Assembly: GCA_004134985.1 (NCBI GenBank)
Contig: REGQ01000058.1
Location: 186,001 to 250,000, forward strand
Origin: Paenibacillaceae bacterium
GTDB lineage: Bacteria > Bacillota > Bacilli > Paenibacillales > Paenibacillaceae
Direction of reading: 5' to 3'
DNA length: 64,000 nt
Within the stretch, counting starts at the first letter, position 1; each line of letters starts with the position of its first letter. The position numbers and the translations under genes are program-made. Shown here one piece after another: positions 25,856 to 34,955 of this stretch. Under the pieces are notes generated by a model. It saw nothing but the letters and a program-made list of their open reading frames with translations. It did not search any database and had not been told where the DNA came from.

Positions 25856-27676
25856 CTATGCAGCAGCAATACTTTCAACAATATATTTGTACAAGTTTTT
25901 CGGTTTTTCATGCTTGAACCTAATTAAGTCCAATGCGTCTACAACTCTTTTTAGGTTCATCAGTATAAACTTGTAATCTTCGATATCGAGTTCTGTACTT
26001 AATTCATTCCTTAGTTTACATTTTTCGATGATAATTCGATCTAAATATGCCTTATTATTCATTGCATCATAATACACAACACTATCTTCTACCTCTTCTG
26101 TGATTATTCCCAAAGCATCCACTTCTGTCTGTCTGATTACCATTACATCACCGATTGAAAATACATTGTGTTCAAACCCTACGATTCTGCTAATCATTTC
26201 AAGAATCATCATAGCTCGCTCTTCCTGTGTGGATAAGCTAGTATTTGAAACACATCCTTTGAGCTTCACTTTTTCATTTAAGTTTGAAATATGTATTATA
26301 TTCTTATCTTTAGAAAGTAATTTTAGAATTCGGTCTTCTACTTTATTGTCAGAAACAACTATTTTCATTTTGTAATGTATGGCTATTTTTATTTTCTTTT
26401 CTTGTTCCAGTACTTCGTTGAAGTTGAACCAGAAGATTGTCTCATCATCGAAAAGTTCTGATCCCTGTTTAATATAAATATCATCTGAATCTAGTTCAAA
26501 CCTTTCTATGTAACCAAGAGTACCACTACTTCCACTATAATGTCGCACACCACGAGCTTCTGGTGCTTTGTTTTCAATATCTGCTTGCATTTCCACATTA
26601 TCAAAATGTCCTACCGATTGTCGTACTGCTTCTTGTTTTAAAAATACATTATATTGATTTAAAGTTGTGATGTCTGGATTATCTAATTTGTCTAATGCGA
26701 TTCCTAATAAGTATTTTTTTTGCTCCTTTTGTTCTGTATCAAGAACATTGAAAGCTATCTTATCTTTTACAGAATTTTCATCGATATGATTATTGATTGC
26801 ATCAATGTATGTTTCGATGTCAGATGCTTGTCCATTTAAAAAACTATCTTCTGTCAATTCACTTGCGTATTTTTTAATCAAACTTATAAATGAGTAATAT
26901 TTATCATCTCGAATAATATCTTTTCTATCTGGAGCTGTTAAATTTAGTGCTCTATCTGTTATGTGCAAATCACCTTTCAAATAGTAGAAGCTGTCTAACT
27001 TTGTAATAAATCTTCCTTTATAAAATAACTTAAGTTCTTGACTGAAATTAGTCAAAGCTATCCAGCCTTTGAACAACTCGTTATCTTCAATGACTTTTAA
27101 AAAAGTACTATTGTCTCCTTCAGTTAAATCCTTTTTTATTTGCAGCTCCCCATTATAATAGATATCTAGTTCATGAATGTATCTACCCAACAATTCGACT
27201 CTTTCTCTTATGGAGTATGAAGGGAATTGAGAAAAATCAAAATGATTAAGTATGAGTTTAAAACCTTTACGCTCTTCATTTTTTTCATTTACTATGATTT
27301 CAGTATTATTTGTTCTAATCATATTCTCAACATCGAATACAATATGTTTTTTGCCGCTGTATACTTCTATGTAGTTGCTAACTGTAATGTTACTAAAGAA
27401 ACCCATTCCAAAAGGAGACTCTTGTTTTTGTACATCCTCATCCCACTCTGACTCCGCAATTGAAAACAATGCTTGCGGATTGTTTAATATTGCTCCGTCA
27501 TTTTCAATTATTACTCTATTATTTAATGTGTCTGTTGTCACGTACACCTTAGAAGCTTTGGCTCTCTGAGCGTTTTGAACAGTCTCGTCTAAAAATGATA
27601 GTTTATCCTTAAATGTGCTTTGTCTTAGAAGTTTTAACTGGTTAATAACATTTACTTTCACTTCAACATTGCTCAT
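25856..27676 (-). CDS. GHKL (Hsp90/MutL-type) ATPase
   Basis: 606 residues, ATG 27676 with AAAAGGAG. The N-terminal 100 residues hold the Bergerat ATP-binding fold: LDETVQNAQRA (N-box, Glu31 and Asn35), IENDGAIL (Asp60-Gly61) and SPFGMGFFSN (residues 87-96, lid). The rest (an S5-like segment about 190-280 and a helical C-terminus) resembles the Hsp90/MutL/MORC architecture but belongs to no subfamily I can name. It lacks the DHp/histidine of a sensor kinase. Expressed from the operator-like promoter at 28.0 kb with the 101-aa gene, next to primase and helicase. Roles in DNA handling, chaperoning or anti-host activity are possible. Confidence 0.8.
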   Translation of the reverse strand: MSNVEVKVNVINQLKLLRQSTFKDKLSFLDETVQNAQRAKASKVYVTTDTLNNRVIIENDGAILNNPQALFSIAESEWDEDVQKQESPFGMGFFSNITVSNYIEVYSGKKHIVFDVENMIRTNNTEIIVNEKNEERKGFKLILNHFDFSQFPSYSIRERVELLGRYIHELDIYYNGELQIKKDLTEGDNSTFLKVIEDNELFKGWIALTNFSQELKLFYKGRFITKLDSFYYLKGDLHITDRALNLTAPDRKDIIRDDKYYSFISLIKKYASELTEDSFLNGQASDIETYIDAINNHIDENSVKDKIAFNVLDTEQKEQKKYLLGIALDKLDNPDITTLNQYNVFLKQEAVRQSVGHFDNVEMQADIENKAPEARGVRHYSGSSGTLGYIERFELDSDDIYIKQGSELFDDETIFWFNFNEVLEQEKKIKIAIHYKMKIVVSDNKVEDRILKLLSKDKNIIHISNLNEKVKLKGCVSNTSLSTQEERAMMILEMISRIVGFEHNVFSIGDVMVIRQTEVDALGIITEEVEDSVVYYDAMNNKAYLDRIIIEKCKLRNELSTELDIEDYKFILMNLKRVVDALDLIRFKHEKPKNLYKYIVESIAAA

Positions 27677-27691
27677 CTATGTATTCTCCTT

Positions 27692-27997
27692 TTAAACCAT
27701 TACTTTATAATGTTTATTATAATGCATTCTTTTTAGTCTTTCGGTGATTGGAACTTCATTATTCTTTTTGTCCACATTTATATCAATTACTTCATTGCAT
27801 TTTAATGTGAAGTTTACATTGTGATACCGAATAATTCTAAATCCTCCTGCAAACCTCATAATCGTCTTTCCGAGTTCTACGCCTCTAGTAATCTTATATA
27901 CAACCTCTTCTAGCGAATCACATTTTGCCGCACTGAACTTGCAAACTTTTATGTATTTTTCTATTGATTTGTTTGTTACATTTAATTTCAACTTCAT
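27692..27997 (-). CDS. 101-aa unknown protein
   Basis: GGAAGGAG precedes ATG 27997 by two bases and TTG 27991 by eight, so TTG may be the true start. Beta-rich with basic patches (YKITRGVELGKTIMRFAGG, IIRYHNVNFTLKCNEVIDI, RMHYNKHYKVMV). First gene after the 28-kb promoter; not recognised. Confidence 0.65.
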   Translation of the reverse strand: MKLKLNVTNKSIEKYIKVCKFSAAKCDSLEEVVYKITRGVELGKTIMRFAGGFRIIRYHNVNFTLKCNEVIDINVDKKNNEVPITERLKRMHYNKHYKVMV

Positions 27998-28029
27998 TTC
28001 TCCTTCCTGTTATTTTTTTGATATGGATA

Positions 28030-28099
28030 ACTATACCATCACAATCCTAATAGTGCAACATAATATTTTTATATTTTATATTATTGCACTACTAGGATT
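28030..28099 (-). promoter_or_regulatory. Promoter overlapped by a long inverted repeat (operator)
   Basis: Minus strand: TTGCAC (28058-28053), exactly 17 bases, then an extended -10 TGG-TATAGT (28035-28030). The -35 lies in one arm (28043-28066) of a near-perfect inverted repeat whose other arm is 28078-28099; the arms share AATCCTA and TAGTGCAA/TTGCACTA. The 11-base AT centre could extrude or bind a dimeric repressor. The promoter drives the 101-aa and GHKL genes and insulates them from the primase gene. Confidence 0.65.
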
Positions 28100-28182
28100 T
28101 ATTTAAATGCTATAAAAGAGGAATTTTATACTAAAAAGAGCACTAAAAAAGACAATGAAATCAAGAGTTTTGAAACAGGAAA

Positions 28183-29283
28183 TTAGTTAATTCTGAAGTT
28201 TTCATAAGAATCATAAAGCTGCTCAAATATTTCCCTTCCTTTATCGACCGGAGAATCTTTCTCTTCCTCGGAAAGTAAGTCTTCGCTATCCCACAAAGCA
28301 AAAACACTTCGATTCATACCAAACTTATCACCTTGTTTCTTAACATCTTCAATCCCTTTGTCCTTGTCCATTGCAATTATTACTCTGATCCCTGAGCCTA
28401 AGTCTTTGATTAACTTCACTTGTTGAGCGCTCAAATCGTCGCCGCTTATGGCTACACAGTTAGCATAACCATACTGTGTAGCTAACCAGCAGCTCTTTTC
28501 TCCTTCAAAAATTATAACTTCTTTTCTAATTAAAATATGAGTTAACGCTTTGTGGAAATTGTATAGTTCAATCACTTTATTGAAGTTATACAAATACATG
28601 AACTTATAAATCCCTTTTTTGTCGTAATCTTTGTGAATTGTCCTTCCTTTGATAGATACGATATCTCCATATTGATTGTGAACAGGAAAAATGATTCGTT
28701 CAGACAAAACATCAACGCCTATTTGAAAATCCACTTGTGTCTCTTTATCAATTCCTTCGCTAACATACTCTCGATACGGCTTCATCACATATTGATCTAA
28801 GACTGAATCTTCATATATTTTGTTTTCACTATATTCTTTAATGCTACTTTTCTTTCGACTGTTTTTGACCGACTTCAGCCAACTAAGATGATCAATCTTA
28901 ACCGGATTTTTCAAATCAAAAGCTACTTTTCCCTTATAGTGCTTTAATTCATAGCCTAAGACATCACAAATCCATTGTTTTGCTTCATATAATTTACGTT
29001 TTCTGCTTTCTTCAGTGTAAGAATTGAATTCTATGTATGAAACAAGGCCATAGATATCTATATTGCTTATACTCCTCGATCTAATACGACATTGCAAATA
29101 CTCTGTATTGTACACCTGGACAGACCTTGGATTATCGGAATTAAATTTGTCAGGTAATTGTGCTTCGAACCTATTTGACCTATCTACGATGTTTTTGCAG
29201 CCCAATTTTAACAGCAGTTTACTGATTTGATTCTCATTATAAATTTTATTTTTAATCTCGATTAAGTCATTTTCACTGCTCAA
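28183..29283 (-). CDS. DnaG-like primase with TOPRIM domain (YorJ-like)
   Basis: 366 residues, near the SPbeta YorJ length. The TOPRIM domain contains VIIFEGEKSCW (metal-binding Glu) and VIIAMDKDKG (Asp-x-Asp). FPVHNQYGDIVSIKGR before it matches the RNA polymerase-domain strand of DnaG. No N-terminal zinc finger is visible (the CxxC/H pattern is absent), as in some phage primases. It would make RNA primers for the phage DnaE. TTG start after GAGGTGAT; the helicase gene is just upstream, so both are co-expressed. Confidence 0.88.
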   Translation of the reverse strand: MSSENDLIEIKNKIYNENQISKLLLKLGCKNIVDRSNRFEAQLPDKFNSDNPRSVQVYNTEYLQCRIRSRSISNIDIYGLVSYIEFNSYTEESRKRKLYEAKQWICDVLGYELKHYKGKVAFDLKNPVKIDHLSWLKSVKNSRKKSSIKEYSENKIYEDSVLDQYVMKPYREYVSEGIDKETQVDFQIGVDVLSERIIFPVHNQYGDIVSIKGRTIHKDYDKKGIYKFMYLYNFNKVIELYNFHKALTHILIRKEVIIFEGEKSCWLATQYGYANCVAISGDDLSAQQVKLIKDLGSGIRVIIAMDKDKGIEDVKKQGDKFGMNRSVFALWDSEDLLSEEEKDSPVDKGREIFEQLYDSYENFRIN

Positions 29284-29295
29284 ACTATCACCTCA

Positions 29296-30828
29296 TCAGC
29301 GTTCACGACCGTTGTTCTTAACTCTAGCCCAACAAACTTCTTTCCAGATATTTAGATCGGATATCACCTCATAAATAATTTGCTCATTTTCACTACCTTC
29401 ACGATTCTTGGGAAGAAATAAAATCAAATATTTCTTTTCTTTATCTAATATGTATTCTTCCTCGTCAATTGTCCCGTCTTTTTGTTTCTTGTAATTATAG
29501 CAATCAAATGAATTTCTTTCACCAGGGTATTCATCATCAAATACTAAGCGGCCTGCTATCACTACGGCTGCAACCTCTACAATCTCCATCGATTTACCAA
29601 TGCTGTCCAGATCAACATATCTAAACTCTTTACCTATTTTCATTTGTACTGTTGCCAAAGTTGCACAATTGTAATTCTCCTCTTTTACACAATCATGCAG
29701 CTCTTGTGCTGAGTTGGAGAATGCAAGCCATCGATCTGACTGTTGGGATAAATCTGGTTTAAAAGTATCGAAATAAATATAGCGGTAGTTCAATGGTCTG
29801 TGCAATTCAATGTTATTTATTACATCTTCAATCCTGTATTTCTTGAGAACAATCAGTTTGATAAAGTCTGGCTGATTTTGAGATAGCCATACAGCTGCTT
29901 CAAGCAATATTTCTTTTGTTTCCTTTGAATATTTCCCTCTATTAACAACATCTCGTGGGATAGGTTTTTTTAGAATCCTAGAAGCAACTGTTGCTAACAA
30001 CCTACCCTGCCATCTTTTCTTCCCTTCCTCATTTACAAAAATAATCGCTTTTTGAAATTGTAAATTGTTCTTCGGATTGAGTGCCTTAACGTTATGATCA
30101 AAAATAGAAAGAACATATTTTTCAGTAACTATGCTACTTTTTCCTACTCCAGAGGAGAGAACAAGATACACTAGGTTACCAAGCTTTTGCCCATTAATCC
30201 GTCTTGTCAGCCTTGGTGCATCAAAAAGTGGTAGACCCACCTCTTCACCCTTGTCTAATTCTTCAACCATTTCGACAATATCCTCTGTGAGATTGTATAC
30301 AACCACATCTCCTGAATTAATATGAGCAAAAGAGGTTTTAAACTGGTGTTGACAATATGTCAGTAATTGTTTTAATGACATATTTGCCAACTTCTCTACA
30401 TACTCTTTTTCTTCTATATTAATTAGATAATTATCTTGCATCTTCCTTAAAGATTCATACTTTTGTATCTCACTTAAATGATAATCATCATTCGGCTTTG
30501 AGGTGGAGCATTCATCCATCACTTCTTTAATTGTTGCGTAACCTCCGAACTTATCATATGTATCAAAATAAGAAGACTTACCCTTTTCCTTTGGCTTGGA
30601 GATCAGATATGTGTAAACAGTACTATCCTCAAATGTTCGGATTCCACTTTCATACATTTGAAGGCCAATTAAATAATAGAAGTACCATATGCTCTTTGTA
30701 AAAGTAGATTTTTCTATTTTATGAGATTTGTACTTAGAATAGAGATTAGGATTAAACCACAACGTACCAACTAATAATGTTTCATGCATTTCGGAAGGAA
30801 CAGTAAACTCCTTTAAATGTTTGCTAAT
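29296..30828 (-). CDS. DnaB-like replicative helicase (YorI-like), ATT start
   Basis: 510 residues, matching SPbeta YorI (508). VPSEMHETLLVGTLWF is the usual DnaB N-terminus. Walker A LSSGVGKSS lies near residue 227, a Walker B-like YIYFDTFKP later, and the RecA core follows. A hexameric helicase of this type unwinds DNA ahead of the polymerase. ATG 30789 would cut into the conserved N-terminus and has no RBS. AGGAG at 30836-30840 precedes ATT 30828 by exactly seven bases, with the stop of the upstream gene just before. It pairs with the primase gene downstream. Confidence 0.92.
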   Translation of the reverse strand: MSKHLKEFTVPSEMHETLLVGTLWFNPNLYSKYKSHKIEKSTFTKSIWYFYYLIGLQMYESGIRTFEDSTVYTYLISKPKEKGKSSYFDTYDKFGGYATIKEVMDECSTSKPNDDYHLSEIQKYESLRKMQDNYLINIEEKEYVEKLANMSLKQLLTYCQHQFKTSFAHINSGDVVVYNLTEDIVEMVEELDKGEEVGLPLFDAPRLTRRINGQKLGNLVYLVLSSGVGKSSIVTEKYVLSIFDHNVKALNPKNNLQFQKAIIFVNEEGKKRWQGRLLATVASRILKKPIPRDVVNRGKYSKETKEILLEAAVWLSQNQPDFIKLIVLKKYRIEDVINNIELHRPLNYRYIYFDTFKPDLSQQSDRWLAFSNSAQELHDCVKEENYNCATLATVQMKIGKEFRYVDLDSIGKSMEIVEVAAVVIAGRLVFDDEYPGERNSFDCYNYKKQKDGTIDEEEYILDKEKKYLILFLPKNREGSENEQIIYEVISDLNIWKEVCWARVKNNGRER

Positions 30829-30840
30829 ATTAACACTCCT

Positions 30841-31455
30841 CTATTGTAGTAGGTCTGTGATGTCGAGTTCATCTTTACTGTTTGCATAAACATGACTGTT
30901 TTCTTCTTCGTTGCTATCGTCAATAACGGAAAGATTATGTATTTTTCTATTTAATTCTTTGGTCTTGTTCGCTTCGAATTTTTCCCGTTTTTTTCTTCTT
31001 AGCCATGCTTCGTTTAATTCTCCAATCATAATACTTATACAGTAATTTATTGCTCTGACATCATTGCTCCCTCTAAGTTTATTTTTAATGCACCATTGAA
31101 TACTATCGTCTGCAAGAGCATAAGCTTCAAGCATTAAACTGTACTCAGCTCCCATTTTGAATCTCTTCTCTCTCTTACCTTTAACAACGTCATAGCCATT
31201 TCTTAAAGCTTGTAGACGTATAATAATTGCTTTTGGCATTTCAATTAGCTGGTGTAGTTCTTTAACATACAGGAATAACTCATCCCATTTCTCAAGCTCT
31301 TTCGCTGTGTATTCTCTTTGTTCTATGTATTTATTATTACATCCTTCAATGCAAACATATCTTTTTTCGTTTGCAGGAACCATCAGATTAATATCTTCTT
31401 GGATTCCACAAATCAAACACTTCCTCTTCGTCACCTTCCTCTTCACTTCCGTCAT
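30841..31455 (-). CDS. 204-aa unknown protein with N-terminal zinc finger
   Basis: Starts at ATG 31455 (11 bases after GGAGG), overlapping the UvrD-like gene by 68 bases in another frame. A zinc site CLICG...CIEGC lies near residues 14-41. The rest is helical and basic (AWLRRKKREKFEANKTKELN). Its place between UvrD-like and DnaB-like genes suggests a replication accessory, perhaps a helicase loader; this is inference, as no AAA or loader motif is seen. Confidence 0.7.
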   Translation of the reverse strand: MTEVKRKVTKRKCLICGIQEDINLMVPANEKRYVCIEGCNNKYIEQREYTAKELEKWDELFLYVKELHQLIEMPKAIIIRLQALRNGYDVVKGKREKRFKMGAEYSLMLEAYALADDSIQWCIKNKLRGSNDVRAINYCISIMIGELNEAWLRRKKREKFEANKTKELNRKIHNLSVIDDSNEEENSHVYANSKDELDITDLLQ

Positions 31456-33457
31456 CTGCAACATAACCTCCATACTCAAAGTCAATATAATCTGTAATAA
31501 ATCTACTCGGAAACGCCTCTTTATTTCTGTATTGTTGAACAAAACTAAGATTCAGCTCTTCTTCTGCTCGTGTGACTAAAACATAGAACAGCCGATTTTC
31601 TTCTTCAAGAGCCTGTGCTGGTGAGATGCTGTCTGAACACTCATTTAATGCAGAACTATGAGGAAGCACTGTCTCATTCATCAGAATCCCAAATACGTGT
31701 TTGTATTCCAATCCCTTAGACTTATGTATGGTCATTAATTTAACAGCATCTTTATTTCCAAATCCTTTAGATTCTTTTTGCTTCTTTGCATTTTTAATGA
31801 CCCTATTAACAAATCTGATATATGAACCAATATCTTCGTATCGCTTACTGGAGTTCTCTAATTCATCCAGGGTTTCGATGATAATCTCCCTGTGTAATGA
31901 AGTAGTTTCGCTGTCATCATCTCCAATAAGATATTTTTCATAATCTTCTCTCAAGACCTTCAGAGCGATAATAGGCTTATAATCTTCAATTCGTTTCAGC
32001 GCGGATAGTTTATCAGCCACTTTTCTTTTTGCATATTGATTGTCGATCAAATTCAAAACATGCTCAATTGGTCTAGCTATAGGACTTTGTTTCTGTAACT
32101 TACCGATATCAACTATTTTATCCTTCCTAATGTACATTGTTGGAAGTACCTCTCCAATTGCATTGAAATCATATGGATCAGCAATGACTCTCAAAAAGGC
32201 AAGTAGTGGTTTGACTATAGAGTTTTCATAAAAAACATCGTCTGTACTTGATGTGATGAAAGGAACATCACTTAACAGCAACTCTTCAAATATAGCTCTT
32301 GAATTAGAATTGGTTCGATATATGATCGCGAAATCAGAATACTTAGCGTCTTCGAGCTTTACTTTTTCCTTAATTTTTTTGGTAATCTCAGCTGCTTCGT
32401 GATCAGCAGATTCATAAACTTTTATACTTGGATAGATACTTGATTGCTTCGAAGCTAACGATTCTTTTTCAAGTCTCATCTTGTTCTTTTTGATTGCATC
32501 ATTAGCAAGCCCCAAAATGGTATTTGTTGACCTATAATTTGTATTCATCATAATAATTTTTGTTTCTGGATACCTTTTGGGGAAGTTTAAAATATTTTGT
32601 ATCCTAGCTCCATTGAATGAAAATACACACTGATCTGAGTCACCAATTATAACCAAATTATTCTTCGGTGCTGTGATCATTTCAATGATTTCAAATTGCA
32701 GTAAATTTGTATCTTGAGCTTCATCAACCATTATGTATTGATATCTGTTTCTGATTGATTCTAATAGTGATGGATCTGACTTAAGCAGATGATAACAGTC
32801 TAGTCCCATATCGTCGAAATCGAGCAGATCTTTATCTCTCTTATATTCCTCATACTTATTCCATATTTTATAAATTTCAAGATTACAATTATCACTTTTA
32901 CGATAATCCTTTAATGTCTTGAGCTGATTCTTGCAACTAGAAATCAACGAAAGGATATCTTCTGGTCTATATTTCTTCTCGTCAATTCCTAAAGACCGTG
33001 TAATCATTTTTATTGTGATTTGCTTGCTTTTGTCACTTGATAATATCCCTCGTTCTTCACCGTTCTCCCTCAGTATCTTTAAAAAGAAGCTATGAAAAGT
33101 TCCAGCAGTCACTTTTGAAAGTTCTTTCTTAGTGTTTAATCCAAGTTTAACTGCCTTTTCAATCATTTCTTTTGCAGCAGTTTTAGTAAACGTTATAAGT
33201 AAAACATTACTTAAATCAACTTTATGTATCTTATTTAAATATGAAAGCCTTGAAACTACTGTTGAGGATTTACCTGCACCTGCAACAGCGTTGACTAGTG
33301 CAAAGTTTTCTCTGTGTCGAACAAGTTCGATTTGACCACTGTTTAGTTTGATGTTTAGTTCTTCAAGCTTTCTGAAAAAATGAGAATCAGTGTCGGTATC
33401 ACTTACTAAATCTAGACTGGTAAGGCCATTAGACATTTGAGCTTTAGCGTATTTCAA
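31388..33457 (-). CDS. UvrD/Rep-family superfamily 1 helicase
   Basis: 689 residues with all SF1A motifs: NAVAGAGKSSTVVSR (I, residues 56-70), LLITFTKTAAKEM (Ia), VDEAQDTNLLQ (II), IGDSDQCVFSFNGAR (III), LMTIHKSKGLEYKHVF (V) and LFYVLVTRAEEEL (VI). A 3'-5' DNA translocase that removes blocks or aids recombination-dependent replication. It begins at TTG 33457 after GGGAGG. The end encodes an acidic tail that overlaps the next gene. Confidence 0.95.
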   Translation of the reverse strand: MKYAKAQMSNGLTSLDLVSDTDTDSHFFRKLEELNIKLNSGQIELVRHRENFALVNAVAGAGKSSTVVSRLSYLNKIHKVDLSNVLLITFTKTAAKEMIEKAVKLGLNTKKELSKVTAGTFHSFFLKILRENGEERGILSSDKSKQITIKMITRSLGIDEKKYRPEDILSLISSCKNQLKTLKDYRKSDNCNLEIYKIWNKYEEYKRDKDLLDFDDMGLDCYHLLKSDPSLLESIRNRYQYIMVDEAQDTNLLQFEIIEMITAPKNNLVIIGDSDQCVFSFNGARIQNILNFPKRYPETKIIMMNTNYRSTNTILGLANDAIKKNKMRLEKESLASKQSSIYPSIKVYESADHEAAEITKKIKEKVKLEDAKYSDFAIIYRTNSNSRAIFEELLLSDVPFITSSTDDVFYENSIVKPLLAFLRVIADPYDFNAIGEVLPTMYIRKDKIVDIGKLQKQSPIARPIEHVLNLIDNQYAKRKVADKLSALKRIEDYKPIIALKVLREDYEKYLIGDDDSETTSLHREIIIETLDELENSSKRYEDIGSYIRFVNRVIKNAKKQKESKGFGNKDAVKLMTIHKSKGLEYKHVFGILMNETVLPHSSALNECSDSISPAQALEEENRLFYVLVTRAEEELNLSFVQQYRNKEAFPSRFITDYIDFEYGGYVADDGSEEEGDEEEVFDLWNPRRY

Positions 33458-33477
33458 TTAGATACCTCCCTATGAAA

Positions 33478-33684
33478 CTACTTGTCATCATTTTTCAATC
33501 CAATACTAAAAGCTAGAGCAAAAATCATTACTAACATTACAATTAGAACATTGATCCATATTGGCGATAAAACCCACCACCAAGACCACAAAATATAACC
33601 AGATATTTTCAATGCAATAAATACGATTGCTAGCATGCCTGTGAATCCTACACCATTATTAGAGCGTATTTTATTATTTTTCAT
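33478..33684 (-). CDS. 68-aa two-helix membrane protein
   Basis: ATG 33684 after AGGGAGAGGG. Two membrane helices (FTGMLAIVFIALKISGYILW and WINVLIVMLVMIFALAFSIG) between short basic ends. Holin-like in size, but no lysis genes are nearby, so a holin role is not supported. Confidence 0.65.
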   Translation of the reverse strand: MKNNKIRSNNGVGFTGMLAIVFIALKISGYILWSWWWVLSPIWINVLIVMLVMIFALAFSIGLKNDDK

Positions 33685-33770
33685 TTTCCCTCTCCCTTCA
33701 TCTTTATTACCTATAATTTTAAGTTTTGTTTGAACTTATCAAGCATCGTTATAGTATTTCCTATTCATTT

Positions 33771-34022
33771 TCAAACTTTAACTACATCATACACACTTAC
33801 AAATAACTCTTTATCATCATCCCAATCAGCTTTCATGGCATATCTTCCTGGTTCCACAGGCATCTCAATTCTGTTATTACAGAAATCATTCATATCCATC
33901 CCTACTAATCCGAAATTCAATTCATCTCCAGATTTTCTATGTTTAAAAGAAGTAATCTCTGATTCGAACGCATCAACAATAATTACTTCGACTATTACCT
34001 CTGTGATATCAAATCTACTCAT
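33771..34022 (-). CDS. 83-aa unknown acidic protein
   Basis: ATG 34022 after AAGGAGGAG. Beta-rich start (ITEVIVEVIIVDAFESEITS), end KELFVSVYDVVKV. No family. Coupled to the membrane gene upstream by an eight-base overlap. Confidence 0.6.
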   Translation of the reverse strand: MSRFDITEVIVEVIIVDAFESEITSFKHRKSGDELNFGLVGMDMNDFCNNRIEMPVEPGRYAMKADWDDDKELFVSVYDVVKV

Positions 34023-34302
34023 TTCTACTCCTCCTTTTTTGAATGTTTTGTAATACTTCTATAAACTCATCTAGTGTAGCATCTGAAATTTCTCCATTAT
34101 TACCATGAATTTCTCTTTCTAGTCTTTCTAACGATAGCAGGTCATTTTGTGCATCTGTTATTCTCAACAGTTCATCATTGGACGATTTAAGTCTGTTGTA
34201 ATTAATGAAGACCATATGATAAGAGGCTATCAGAAGAATGATAATTAACGCGATAATGATTCTTTTTAAATACACTTCGAAAAAAATTGAATACTTTTTC
34301 AT
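34015..34302 (-). CDS. 95-aa single-pass membrane protein
   Basis: Starts MKKYSIFFEVYLKRIIIALI; residues 13-31 (IIIALIIILLIASYHMVFI) form one membrane helix followed by an acidic coiled segment (LSLERLEREIHGNNGEIS). Short basic C-terminus. Unknown function. Confidence 0.65.
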   Translation of the reverse strand: MKKYSIFFEVYLKRIIIALIIILLIASYHMVFINYNRLKSSNDELLRITDAQNDLLSLERLEREIHGNNGEISDATLDEFIEVLQNIQKRRSRNE

Positions 34303-34304
34303 AC

Positions 34305-34520
34305 TTATCTGCCCTCCTCTTTAAGTTTCTTCATTCTCAAATATTCATTAAATGCTATTTGAAAATTTACTTTCCCTGTTCTTCTGCCTGCGTACACTAT
34401 CATGTAATTTATTCGATCTTCATTTTCTACAAACGCGTTTACTAGTTGCTTTTGCCATTGTAAGAGTTTGTATCCAAAATGTTTCTCAATCCAGTCAATC
34501 ATCTCATTTGATTTATTCAT
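34305..34520 (-). CDS. 71-aa protein resembling the start of a terminase/helicase ATPase
   Basis: ATG 34520 follows AGGAGTAGTACTA; the longer frame to 34676 overlaps the next gene out of frame. The sequence runs IEKHFGYKLLQWQKQLVNAF, then YMIVYAGRRTGKVN: a Q-motif-like segment and Walker A-like loop of large terminases (usually GRRxGKT/S), here with Val instead of Thr/Ser. The protein stops 21 residues later, so it cannot be a working ATPase. It may be a remnant or a small regulatory mimic; compare the 59-aa gene at 37.5 kb. Confidence 0.6.
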   Translation of the reverse strand: MNKSNEMIDWIEKHFGYKLLQWQKQLVNAFVENEDRINYMIVYAGRRTGKVNFQIAFNEYLRMKKLKEEGR

Positions 34521-34950
34521 TAGTACTACTCCTGCTAAAAATCTTTTTAATCCACTTTGCAAATGAAATCGATGAGCGCTCTTCAAAGTTGTGACATCCA
34601 TTTTCACTCTTTTCATATGAGCATCTAAATGCCGAACTTGATGTATCGTTATTAAGACTACAATTCTTACAGACAACCTCGCTTAGCTCTTGTCTGTCTT
34701 CTTTGTTCATTATATAAAAATCAACTTTTCTTATTTTCAAATAATTGTATAAGTATACGATTCGACTGTATAACTGTTCTTCCGCAATTATATTCCACTT
34801 GTAATATCTCTTTGGTTCCTTACAAATAATTGGCTGCTTATTATCAATGTAAGCCTTAAGCTCGTCCAGTGTATGATAATCTTCAATCACAAACGTATCT
34901 TCAGTTCTTCCTCCAAAAGCTTGCTCACCGCTACACTTAACAATGATCAT
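34513..34950 (-). CDS. 145-aa unknown cysteine-containing protein
   Basis: Starts MIIVKCSGEQAFGGRTEDTF; C-terminal part has CKNCSL...FRCSYEKSENGCHN, a possible zinc site. Not recognised. Overlaps the next gene by eight bases, so it belongs to the same operon. Confidence 0.65.
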   Translation of the reverse strand: MIIVKCSGEQAFGGRTEDTFVIEDYHTLDELKAYIDNKQPIICKEPKRYYKWNIIAEEQLYSRIVYLYNYLKIRKVDFYIMNKEDRQELSEVVCKNCSLNNDTSSSAFRCSYEKSENGCHNFEERSSISFAKWIKKIFSRSSTNE

Positions 34951-34955
34951 CTGCT

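Noticed and set aside
29296-30789. Helicase starting at ATG 30789
   Set aside because: No RBS, and it cuts into the conserved VPSE N-terminus; the frame reads to ATT 30828 behind AGGAG.
33478-33684. Holin
   Set aside because: Two membrane helices and suitable size, but no endolysin or other lysis gene nearby.
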